DNA of 64,000 bases from Emiliania huxleyi CCMP1516 (Eukaryota; Haptophyta; Isochrysidales; Noelaerhabdaceae). Both the position numbers and the translations under genes were made by a program. The first letter of the stretch is position 1. Each line of letters opens with the position of its first letter. The stretch is from contig NW_005200011.1 in assembly GCF_000372725.1 (NCBI RefSeq), positions 554,492 to 618,491 of the forward strand, given 5' to 3'. The notes under the pieces were generated by a model that was given only the letters and a program-made list of their open reading frames with translations, was not told where the DNA came from and did no database searches. This document shows positions 51,401 through 60,195 of this stretch, in pieces.

Positions 51401-52959
51401 GGCTGCTGAGGGGAGGGACGGGGCGGCGGGGAGGGACGGGCGCCGGACGGCGGCGCGAGCCGGCGCGCGCGCAAATGCGGCGCGTGTACGGTGGACAGCG
51501 CCACCATCGCGGCGAGCGTGCGGTACGCCTGCACCTGCCCCGGCAAGACCGCCGCCGGAGGCTGCTCTTTCGCGGCAGCGGCGCCAGAGGGTGTGCCGCC
51601 CCTCTGGGGGGTGGCGATGGCGAGACCGGCGCACGAGGCTGTGACGGCTGCAAGGGCGCTGTCCTCGGCAGCGCCAGCGGCGGGGGTGGGAGCGGCAGGA
51701 GCAACTGCGGCACTGCTGGTGGTGGCGGCGGCGGCGGCGGCGGCAGCGGCGGCCGCAGGCCCGGCTGGCGCACCCCTCTCGAGTGGCAGCGGCAAGTACA
51801 GGGAGGCGGGCGGGAGCGCCTACACACGCGCGGTCGAGGAGTGGTTGTCGGTGGTGGCCAGCCAGCGCGCCATCGCCTCAGGGCGGCGGAGCGTGCCGTC
51901 CACGCCTCGCATGCGCCGCTTCCGGCGGCGGAAGGCGGCGGCACGTGCACCGCCGTCGCCCCCGTGACGAGGACGGCGGGAGCACCTGCAGGGGCGACGC
52001 GCCGCACCGAGAGGGAGAGGGAGGCCCCCCCCTCCCGCAGAGTGAGTCGGCAGCCGCGCCGCACCAACCGCCTGAGGGGTTGGCGGCAGTGGGCTCGGGG
52101 CCAGTAGGCTTGGGCCAGAGGGCTTTGGGACGGGTGAGGGTCGAGGCGTGGGGCGAGGCGTGGGGCGGAGGGGCGAGGAGTGCGGCTGGGACCAGGGCCG
52201 AGGGCCGCACCCGAGCAGCGCGTTGCAGACGCGTAGGCGGAGGAGCGCCGTCGATCCGCCCAACGAGCCTGCGCCGCCGCCGCCGCCATCTCGCACAGCG
52301 GCAACGTCGAGCCAGAGATCCTCGGCGGCCGGCGGGCCGCCTCCGCCCGCCGCGTTCGCGCCTCCGACCGCCCTGCAGAGCCGGACCCGGGGACACGCGG
52401 ATGCCGCAGCTCCTGCGGTGGAGGGGCAGCCCTCACTCTCGCTCAGCGCCGCACGGAGCGCCGAGACGTCGAACGATGGGTCGTCCGGTGCTGCGCTGCC
52501 CGCCGCCCCGCTCGCCGGCTCCGGCGAGGCGATCGCCAGCGGCAGTCGAGCTGAAGAGACAGCGGCGGTAGCGGTGGCACTGGGGCTGGACTCGCCGCCC
52601 AGGTCGGTCGCTGCGCCAGAGCCTGGCGCCGGAGGGGTGCACTCCATGGACAAATCTGCTGCCACCGCAACATCGCCGCCACCTGCCTCGTCGCTCGTCC
52701 CGCAGCGTCCACCCCACGGCGCAGCGGTGCAGAGGTACCCGGTGTCGCCGAGTAAATCGACGTGTAGCGCGTCGCCGTACCGAGCGCCGAGAGCGTGCAG
52801 CTGCCTGGGGGATAGGCGGCAGACGCCGGTGCCGCGGTCAAGCGGGAGCGGCGGACGCAGCGGCGCCGAGACCACCGGCGACGCCGGTGGAGCTCCTCGA
52901 CGCGGTGTCCCGGTGCCTAGGCTCTTCCGGCGGCTGCGTGAGCCTGGCGTGTCCGCCAT
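48410..52959 (-). CDS. AFG2/SPATA5-like tandem AAA ATPase
   Basis: Resolved minus-strand exons: 51228-51000, 50873-49996, 49750-48983, 48912-48838, 48761-48720, 48643-48410. Earlier exons run to the Met at 52959, but the junctions near 51.3-52.2 kb are tentative. N-domain: GTGVCRLSPRQLHALG. D1: GLLLYGPPGCGKTSLVER, AIAFVDELDTLCPSR, VVAATNRAAAVDAALRRPGR. D2: GVLLHGPPGCSKTTIVRAVA, LLFLDEIDALVGKR, VVLLGATNRLDMLDAALLRP, GWTGAELADLCREA. The GPPGCSKTT Walker A of D2 is typical of AFG2-type members, which strip maturation factors from pre-60S ribosomes. Between D1 Walker B and sensor 1 lies an unusual insertion of over 200 Ala/Gly/Ser-rich residues with FGAASSKPGGFGSAAG-type repeats. At least three introns are GC-AG. 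Confidence 0.8.
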
Positions 52960-53096
52960 CCTGCGTGAAGCGACTGGTCGGACGAAGCGGCCGGATTTTT
53001 CTTTTCCTCATTCTCGCGTTCCGCTCGAAGTCACTTCCAGTGTGTCAGAACCGCCGATGGCGGACACGCCAGGCTCACGCAGCCGCCGGAAGAGCC
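52920..53096. repeat. 40-bp perfect inverted repeat around the AAA gene start
   Basis: 52920-52959 and 53057-53096 are exact reverse complements, spaced 97 bp. Each includes an ATG and the codons for MADTPGSRSRRK, so the first codons of the AAA gene exist in both orientations. The spacer is AT-richer (TTTTTCTTTTCC). Confidence 0.95.
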
Positions 53097-53120
53097 TCGC
53101 GACAGGAGACGGCTCGAGCG

Positions 53121-53121
<1 letters not shown>

Positions 53122-53186
<65 letters not shown>
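53122..53186. repeat. CA dinucleotide microsatellite
   Basis: About 32 CA units with one CG interruption. It lies just beyond the outer arm of the inverted repeat. Confidence 0.95.
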
Positions 53187-53189
<3 letters not shown>

Positions 53190-53692
53190 CGACCTTGATC
53201 GTAAAAAAGAAATCAGCGTTAATTGTTGCGCCAAGGCACCACAGCCCGAGCAGCCGCGAGGAGCAGATAAGCCTCTCTCAGGATCACAGACACCCCTCTC
53301 AGGATCACAGCACCGGCGGGGGCGCGCCTCAGGATCAAGCACCCACGGCAGGGTCTGTGTGGGGATCAGCAGACCTTGAGGGGGCGCGCTGAGGATCATA
53401 GGCCTGAGAGGGGTGCTTAAAACGGACATCCCAAGCTAGGGCTGGGTCGAGGACAGACACGTCCCCACCTTTGCAGGATTTTGCAAAAGCGAGGGCGAGG
53501 GCGCATCGCGGCGCGGAGAAGGGCTGGGCACAGGCTGTCCCCACTCGTGGGGATCTCTCTCGCATAGGATACGCACTCGGCGGCACGAGGGCAAGGCTGG
53601 GCGTCCTATTTGTGCTCCCCCCCGGATCCCTGGCTCATCGCAGTCAGCTTCGTTTTGTTTTTTTGAGAGGAGTCGCCGGGGCCTGCCTTCGA

Positions 53693-54157
53693 GCCGTCTT
53701 TTTACCAGGTTGCAACCCTAGTTTCGCACTGTGCTGTGAACGCTGCTGGTTGGCGTCGGTTGCGCAGCACCCCGTCCCCATCCAGGTTGTTGGTTGCTGC
53801 CCCAGGTCCCGCACCATGTAGGTGCAATGCCCCGTTCTCTGGAACTGGATCATGCTTGTTCGGGTACGTGGTTCGCCCGTCCCTGTGTCCCGTGCACGTC
53901 GCCCGTCGGCAAAGCCGACGACCTAGGTGCAATGCACGCCGCTGGTTGTGGGGAGGACGTGCCGCTCGATGCTGCGGGCGGCGTTGACGTTCACAGCCGT
54001 TCACGAATTTGGTTGGCCCCAGCTCTTCGGCTCGCTCCGCTCGCCGGTGAGTTGGTTGGTTGCTGGCAGCACCCCAGCACCTGGGTGTCCTGAGAGCTGT
54101 TGGTTGCCGCTCGCAACACAGCAGAGTGCGAAACAGGGTTGCAACTAAAAAGACGGC
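53693..54157. mobile_element. Candidate 465-bp TIR element
   Basis: gccgtctttttaccaggttg then caaccctagtttcgcact at 53693-53738 is matched inverted at 54115-54157, with a few mismatches and a 5-base difference. Imperfect inner repeats (GCTGGTTGGCG, GTTGGTTGCTG, CAGCACCCC) add more symmetry. There is no transposase. A tandem array follows immediately. Confidence 0.6.
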
Positions 54158-54167
54158 GCAGTGAGGG

Positions 54168-54400
54168 TCGTCGCCCTTGAGGGACGTCGCCCTTGAGGGA
54201 CGTCGCCCGGGAGGGACGTCGCCTGTGAGGGACGTCGCCCGTGAGGGATCTCGCCCGGGAGGGACGTCGCCCGGGAGGGACGTCGCCCGTGAGGGATCTC
54301 GCCTCAGGGACGTCGCCCGTGAGGGACGTCGCCCGTGAGGGACGTGAGGGATCTCGCCCGTAAGCGATGTCGCCCGTGAGGGATGTCGCCCAGTTGTGAT
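54168..54400. repeat. GAGGGACGTCGCCC minisatellite
   Basis: About fourteen units of 14-17 bp (GTGAGGGACGTCGCCC, with GATCTCGCCC variants). On the minus strand the frame gives repeated SRATSLTGDVPPGR-type peptides, but there is no evidence that it is translated. Confidence 0.95.
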
Positions 54401-54590
54401 GCAGCGAGAGTCCAAGATCTAGATGTCAGCAACTGAGCCTGTCAGGGTGTGACAGTAGAATTGTACGACTAAACTTTGCTGGCTCACACACATAATGAAC
54501 AAAACATGACTGACTGAATCTCACACATAATGAACAAAACATGACTCACTGAATCTCGGCACTAAACATATTGAACAAAGACAGGCTGCA

Positions 54591-54856
54591 CTAAGGCAGG
54601 AGCGCGAGCGGATTGTGTTCGTAGCGCCGGAGCGCCCGCCCCAAAATGCACTGCGTGCGGTCGTCGAAGTCGTTGGTGAATTCACGAGCCCTGTTCTGGG
54701 TCCTCCTCGCGGCGGGTGGTGTAGTAGAACATCTTGATGCCGGCCACGCGCCGATCGTGAAAAGGAACTCGAAGTCGTAGGTGCTAGTGTACTTCTTCAG
54801 GCGGTAGTACAGGAGCAGAATGGAGGAGCGCAGGTGGCGGGCCCACTGCTCGGTGG
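54591..54856 (-). pseudogene. Frame-shifted fragment of an unrecognised gene
   Basis: Minus-strand pieces in three frames follow each other: TTEQWARHLRSSILLLYYRL then KKYTSTYDFEFLFTIG; VAGIKMFYYTTRREEDPEQG; REFTNDFDDRTQCILGRALR then RYEHNPLALLP with a stop at 54591. Each looks like real protein, so two small indels probably separate them. Neither the family nor an upstream part is identified. Further to 55339 no other gene is seen. Confidence 0.45.
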
Positions 54857-55339
54857 TCCAGGTCTGCGCACGACCGCCCCTTCTGGGTCGCTCAACACCG
54901 CCAAGAGCTCCGAGGGGCGAGGGAAAGAGAGGGCGTACTGCGTCAGGTCCAAATCACCAGCGCACGCAACGTTCTCCGCGAGGGGTTGCGCAACGCGCCG
55001 CTCCTTTAGACATGCCTTCCCTGTAACGCCCTCCGCTCGCTCCCTCACCCTTTGTGTCCTTTCTTTGTTCATTAGTGCCAGTGCGCCTTAGTCCTGTCCC
55101 AGTGTCGTGCGAGGGAGTTCTGCTGTGATCCTTTGTTCAGTACGCGAGCCGACTCATGAGTTGTGTGTTCACTAGCGATTTTGTTTGGAGCGTGCTTTTG
55201 CCGTTTGTTTGCAGGAGCGAGTTCTTTTAGATTGGTGTTCCGAGGGGGGGCGGCTCGCTGTCGCTCGCTCATTCCAAAAGCAACAGTGGCACGGACGTTC
55301 CCCGGCTTGCTTGCAGCAGTCGCCTTCGGCCCCACAAAA

Positions 55340-55885
55340 ATGGATAGCGTCTCCGTCGCTGCTCGCGCGGAAGCGCTGCTGCAGCACGCCACTCTCTCGG
55401 AGCTCGGTGCCTCCACGTTGCACCTTCACAGCGCCCACGAGAAGGCGACGCGGCTGGGCGTGACCATGTCTCGCTGCAGTCGCAGAGGATCAAGGCCTCG
55501 TCCCATCCGTGTCACCGCGCTACCGGCCGCATAGGTCCTCTGAGCACGGCGTGGGCACGACGGTCTGTGCAGTCGAGCGGGGCAGCCGGGCTGAGCGGGC
55601 AGGGCTCATCGTGGGCGACCGGATCACCCGCGTGAGCGGCGTGCGAGTCGATAGTGCCGTGGACGTCAAGGATCCAACCGGCGCTCAAGCGGCGCTCCGA
55701 GAGCTTCCCAGACGCCTCCCGTGTCCCGTCCGCAGGACCGCATCAACGAACTCGCGGCGCGCCGTGAGCCGCTCGATCTGGAGGTGATTCGTGCTCGCCG
55801 GGTGCGGCAGGTGCCATTCTCAAGCCACATTGAGCGGCGCGTGGAGGACGCACATTACGCGCCGTGCACACGAGAGGCGGGATGA
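55340..55885 (+). CDS. Small PDZ-domain protein
   Basis: Three exons (55340-55494, 55535-55688, 55736-55885) give about 152 residues; both introns read as GC-AG and are short (40 and 47 nt). The N-part [20 protein letters not shown] is helical. The PDZ core [20 protein letters not shown] then [16 protein letters not shown] has the expected strand, helix and GD-I pattern. A final helix and strand ([20 protein letters not shown]) complete it, and the tail is basic ([16 protein letters not shown]). PDZ domains bind C-terminal peptides or act as protease regulators. No protease domain or signal peptide is present. Intron 2 is so short that an alternative donor is possible. Confidence 0.6.
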
Positions 55886-56092
55886 GGGCAGCGGCGGCAG
55901 CGCATCTCGTGCGGCTGGCCCGTGTGTATTGACCTAAATTGTGTATATATCCGCTCTCTCCGTGCCGTTTATCGTATTTAAAATTCGGCACTCGGCGCAC
56001 CTCGCTGTCACACGAGGGGCCTCGAACTTCGCGCTACAGCACTTATCAGCTGGGGAGAAGGGGTTTCTCAGGGCTAGGGCCTCGAGAGGTTT

Positions 56093-57199
56093 TCAGGTGG
56101 AGAAGTTGCCTCGTGAGTGGAGCAGCGCCTGTGCGTGCACCTCGGCCGTGGCCTGAAGCACCTCGTGCACTTGCCTGCACCCCTGCGCCGCCGTGTGCAG
56201 CACCTCGTCCAGGCTCGCCAGCGGGATCCGCGCCTCGAGCTGCACGAGAGAGAGAGCGCCCGAGCGCGGCAGCAGCGCGACGACAGCCTCCGGGCAACCG
56301 CCGCCCTGGGGGGGGGGGGGGGGGCCTGGGCCCCATGGGGGGGGGGGAAACCAACACGCTCGGCACAACGCGGAGGAGGGGGGGCCCCCGGTCTCTCCAT
56401 GCCCATGTCCCTCCCCGCGGGGTCTGGGGGGGGCCTCCCGCCCCCTGCCCGTTGAAATCCACAAGGCAAGCGCCCCCCCCGAGGCCGGGGGAACACCCCC
56501 AAAAAAACCCCTCCATCGGGATGCCTACAAAAAGGCTTTGAGGAGGTTCACAAAAACTTTCCCTGGGAAAAACGCCCTCCCTCCGTCGGGATGCCCGCGT
56601 CAAAAAAACCGAGGCTGGTCCCGTTTAAAAGGGCCGCCCGGGCGTCCCCCTCGGCCTGGGTGGGGGAAAAAGGGGCCATTTTGGGTTCTATGGCCCCCCC
56701 CCCCCCCCCCCCCCCTCCCACACAGCGGCGAGGCTGGTCTTGGGCTGCACGGGCAGTGGCTTGATCCATTTGAGTCTCTGTCGCTCACGCATCTCGCGCA
56801 GCCGCTGACCTGCAGCAGCGAGATGGCGATGTCGATCTGCGCACGCGGGTAGAGCTGCACCTGAACGATCTTCTCGAAGACCTGCCGCACGCACAGCGCG
56901 ATCTCGGCCGCGTTCCGGTCGCCACGGCCCTGCGGCCGGTGCTGGCCGCCCGCAAACGGTAGCGCCGTAAACTCGCACGTCAGCAGCGCGGCGTCGTGGG
57001 ACGCCTTGGCGCGCCTCGCCACCTCCCGCGGGCCGCTCACCCGTACGAGCACCTTGGTGCTGCCCTGCTCCAGGTATGCCGAGCCGTCCGCGCGCAGCGC
57101 ACCCATGCGGCATCGTATCCGGCGCACCTCGCCCGCCCGGCGTCCGTCCACACGCAGCCCCTCCGGCGAGATGAACTCGTTGGCCGGACCCCCTTTCAT
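56093..57199 (-). CDS. RRP41: Exosome core subunit RRP41 (RNase PH fold), middle obscured by bad sequence
   Basis: Exon 1 (57199-56810) starts MKGGPANEFISPEGLRVDGR and contains RAGEVRRIRCRMGALRADGS, AYLEQGSTKVLVRVSGPREV, AAEIALCVRQVFEKIVQVQL and YPRAQIDIAISLLQ. It matches RRP41/SKI6 closely. A GTCAGC donor follows. The last exon near 56290-56093 gives SGALSLVQLEARIPLASLDE then VLHTAAQGCRQVHEVLQATA, the expected C-terminal helix. Between them only a damaged trace (AALLNGTSLGFFDAGIP) is readable among long C, G and T runs, which look like base-call errors. RRP41 is a ring subunit of the RNA exosome; the archaeal version is catalytic, the eukaryotic one structural. Confidence 0.82.
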
Positions 57200-58660
57200 C
57201 GTGCTCCTGTGCGGTGCCCGGTAGTCCGAGGCAAATGGCTCAGAAGAGCTTCAGAGCAGCGCAACAGCAGCAGAAGCGGAGCGGAGCCAGCAGCTCCAAC
57301 CAAACCGAGAAAAACAATTTGGTTTTTTGTTTTTTCTTTTTGGAATTCTCGGCGCGGGGGCCCCAATGAAACAGTCGCCACTCCGCAGCACGGCAGAGGC
57401 GCCGTGGTCTCGCCCCCCCTCCCGCGTGGCCATCGCAACGCCTGCACGGCCTGACGCGACGCTCCATGTGATTGCTCCCGACGCCTTCGAGGCTGTAACG
57501 CGGCGGCGGGCTGGCGCCCTCGATGCTGCAACGCGGCGGCGGGACAATGGCGGGAGCAGTGGGACAGCTTCCCCTGCTCTGTCAGAGAGGCAGCAGCGGC
57601 ACAAGAGCGGGAGGGCGGTCGGCGAGGGAGCGGGCACCATGCTGGCGTGGGAGGCGGAGAGGGGGCGGCTCCGCCTTGGCGCGGCGATCGAGAATCCCCG
57701 GAGGCCATCACCCCCGCGGCGACCCCCAAGGCCAGTAAAAGCTATTCGAGCGGCGCCATCTGCCTCGGACCGCCGGGCCATCGAGGCGTCGCGCCCGAGC
57801 AGCAGAGCACCGTACAGCCATCGCGTCACCGGGACGGCCCTTCCTCGGCCCGGCGACATTTTGGTCCGGGCTCAGTCTGCGCAGTGGCTCAGGACGACGC
57901 CCGCTCTTCTCGGCAGCGGCGGCGGTGGGACGCAGGTGCTGCGTCGCGCGTCTAGTTCTGCCTTGTTCGTTGGCTGGTCAGGCGGAGCCACTATGGCGAC
58001 AGAGCGAGGCCGTAGACAACTGCCACCTTCTTGCCTAGAGGACTTGCGCGTGGACTTGCACTTGGCACCTGCGACTCTGCACCCGTGCGCACACCGACAG
58101 CGACGAATCTAAGGCCTGTGAACTGTTTGCATGTACACCTGCATGATTGTTTCCCATACGGCGCTGTCGGACGTACGTGCGCGGCGCGGGGCGAGCCGGG
58201 GCGCGGGGGTCCGGGGTGCGGGTCCCGCGTCCGCGTCCGGGGACCGGGGTGAATCACCGCCGTGTGCTCTCCACATGACCCTAAGGCTGCATACTCTCTG
58301 TGCATCTCGTGTCTCCTTTTTTGGTAACAGGCAACTGGTATCGTCATCTTGTGCTTCGCTGTTGTGTGTTTTTTACGTAAAACCGCGAGACGACAGATCG
58401 TCTCTCAGAGATCGTCAGCGGATCCGAGACGTGTCGTGCGAGAATAGTTTCGGCGGCTGGTCGCCGGAGAAACGTCCTAGCCTGTCCACCGCTGCTGGCC
58501 GTACCGCCGGTCTCTCGCCGCGCTCTCGGCGCCCCAGTGCTTGACGGCGCACCTACACGGGTCCATGACCTAGTCCACGACAGCGTCTAGCATGCTGTCG
58601 TGCCAAATTGACAGCGAACCTATCGCGGGCGAAGGCCAGAGCCGCATCCGCGTCGCCGCC
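57200..58660. other. No assignable gene
   Basis: Long plus-strand frames (for example 57327-58112) are Arg/Pro/Ala-rich without family signal. The region should contain the 5' side of RRP41. A trinucleotide-like GCNGCG bias is evident near 57500-57560. Confidence 0.4.
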
Positions 58661-58663
58661 TGT

Positions 58664-59221
58664 TCACGGAGAGGTATTCTGAGGTGTGGGTCGAGCCTCG
58701 AGTGCCGCGTCCGTGCCACAAGCGCCAATAAACGTGGGCTGAGGAGGCTTGAGGAAACGAATGACGACTTGTGCCGCGGCTCGCACGAGGGGCGATCTGA
58801 TGAGGTAGGCGATGCACTGCAGCTGCGCGTCGAGCGGCGCAGCCTGCTCGCGCGCCCAGTCGACTCCCAGCCCTAGCTGCTTCCGCGACAGCGTCGGCAG
58901 CGTGATTGCTCGCATGTCGTAGAGCACCGAGAATGGACGCCGCCGTCGCAGCACCTTGGAGACGAAGGCGAGAGCGCCGATGACGTCGTCATCCGTCGCA
59001 GCCGAGCGCTCTGCGGTCACCACGAGGCGGGGAAGGGGCAGGTCTGCGTCTCGCTCGTACGACAGGGTTGCAAAGCCGGCGTTCAGTGGGCCGAGGACAG
59101 GCCGGCCTCCCGCAGCGCCGCTCGATACGTCATGTGTGCACCAACTCGACACGTAGCTGGAGGCTGCGACAAGAGCCGCGGCGGCAGCAGCCTGAGCCCA
59201 CGGACGAGTGCGCCAGGCCAT
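58664..59221 (-). CDS. Membrane-anchored protein with an STAS-like region
   Basis: A single-exon frame of 185 residues starts MAWRTRPWAQAAAAAALVAA, an N-terminal hydrophobic segment. Then come FATLSYERDADLPLPRLVVT, DDDVIGALAFVSKVLRRRRP, FSVLYDMRAITLPTLSRKQL, GLGVDWAREQAAPLDAQLQC and IAYLIRSPLVRAAAQVVIRF. The strand-helix pattern ending in a D-M-R turn (VLYDMRAI) resembles STAS/SpoIIAA-type domains, and similar proteins seem common in algae. Function unknown. Its start faces the FKBP gene at 59400 across 178 bp, so the two may share a promoter. Confidence 0.55.
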   Translation of the reverse strand: MAWRTRPWAQAAAAAALVAASSYVSSWCTHDVSSGAAGGRPVLGPLNAGFATLSYERDADLPLPRLVVTAERSAATDDDVIGALAFVSKVLRRRRPFSVLYDMRAITLPTLSRKQLGLGVDWAREQAAPLDAQLQCIAYLIRSPLVRAAAQVVIRFLKPPQPTFIGACGTDAALEARPTPQNTSP

Positions 59222-59399
59222 AGCCCCGGTTGTTTGTTAGATGATGTACGCTGGAGCCCTCAGCCGATTTGGCCTTGCGTTATTGGAAGCGGAATGAAAA
59301 AACAAACTCCTTGCCCAATGAGAAAGGCTAACGAAAAAAGAAAATCGGCCATTCTGCCACCTCAGCGCGCCGACAAGCCCGGCGTGTCCTTCCATCATC

Positions 59400-59852
59400 A
59401 TGTTGGCCGCCCTGCTCGCCCTCGCTGCCGCTGCGACGACGCCCGAGGGCCTCGCGTGGCTCGATGAGAACAAGAACAAAGCTGGGGTTGTCGTTCTGCC
59501 CTCCGGCCTCCAATACAAGGTGCTCAAGGAGGCACCTGCTGGCGCCAAGTCGCCGCTGGTCGGAACGCCCTGCTCGTGCCACTACCGGGGCACGCTGATC
59601 GATGGGACAGAGTTTGACTCGTCGTACAAGCGCGGCCAGCCGACCACCTTTGCGCCCAACCAGGTCATCAAGGGCTGGACCGAGGCGATGCAGCTGATGG
59701 GTGAAGGCGACAAGTGGGAGCTCTACGTGCCATCAGAGCTCGCGTACGGCGACCGGCAGCGCGGGCAGCACATCACGCCCGGCGCGGTCCTTGTCTTCGA
59801 GATCGAGATCCTCGAGGTCAAGGGCGATTCCAAGCCGAAGGCGGCAGCCTGA
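59400..59852 (+). CDS. Secreted FKBP-type peptidyl-prolyl isomerase
   Basis: A single-exon frame of 150 residues with signal peptide MLAALLALAAAATTPEG. The FKBP domain contains VVLPSGLQYKVLKE, CSCHYRGTLIDGTEFDSSYK, TTFAPNQVIKGWTEAMQLM, GDKWELYVPSELAYGDRQRG and ITPGAVLVFEIEILEV. These are the conserved FDSS, VIKGW and LAYG motifs that line the active site. FKBPs speed cis-trans proline isomerisation during folding. The signal peptide points to the ER lumen (no HDEL/KDEL; the tail is KPKAAA), the plastid thylakoid or secretion. The arrangement is like bacterial Mip and eukaryotic FKBP2/14-type enzymes. The catalytic pocket looks complete. Confidence 0.9.
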   Translation: MLAALLALAAAATTPEGLAWLDENKNKAGVVVLPSGLQYKVLKEAPAGAKSPLVGTPCSCHYRGTLIDGTEFDSSYKRGQPTTFAPNQVIKGWTEAMQLMGEGDKWELYVPSELAYGDRQRGQHITPGAVLVFEIEILEVKGDSKPKAAA

Positions 59853-60131
59853 GGGAAAACACACGCAGGCTGCCCCGAGCTTCGCTGGAGCCGTAGGCGG
59901 CAGTCCAGATCTCTGGGTCACGAATCCCCGTCCTCGGAGCGTCGCGTGCCTTCCGAACCATGGCACCGGCGGGATAAATATACGTTTTGCTGGCCCCCAC
60001 CCGGCTCGCGGTTGGGGGTTGGCCGGGACCGGTTGGCTGCGGGTCCCGCCGGGTTTTTTAAATACATCTCGGTTAGTGGGCGTCACACCCACAAAGAAAA
60101 TCACAAAGAACCCTTCACAATGATCGCACGG

Positions 60132-60195
60132 GCGGGGACCTGTTCCTTTTATCAAAATCTCCTAGTAGACGTGTGCGTTTTATTTATTTATTTTG
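60132..60195. repeat. Dispersed repeat L, copy overlapping a gene 3' end
   Basis: GGGGACCTGTTCCTTTTATC, CTCCTAGTAGACGTGTGCG, TTTA units. The stop codon of the TTL-like gene (minus strand, AATAAATAA context at 60184-60190) lies inside it. Confidence 0.85.

Noticed and set aside
51243-52436. 397-codon minus frame in the AAA gene
   Set aside because: Mostly Pro/Arg/Ser low complexity and out of frame with the Walker A exon. It covers intron and shadow sequence.
54168-54400. CRISPR-like or operator array
   Set aside because: Units of variable length are contiguous without unique spacers. It is an ordinary minisatellite.
56310-56720. Real poly-G/poly-C structure elements
   Set aside because: The pattern of many over-long homopolymers inside a conserved gene, and again beside the N-gap, points to sequencing artefact.
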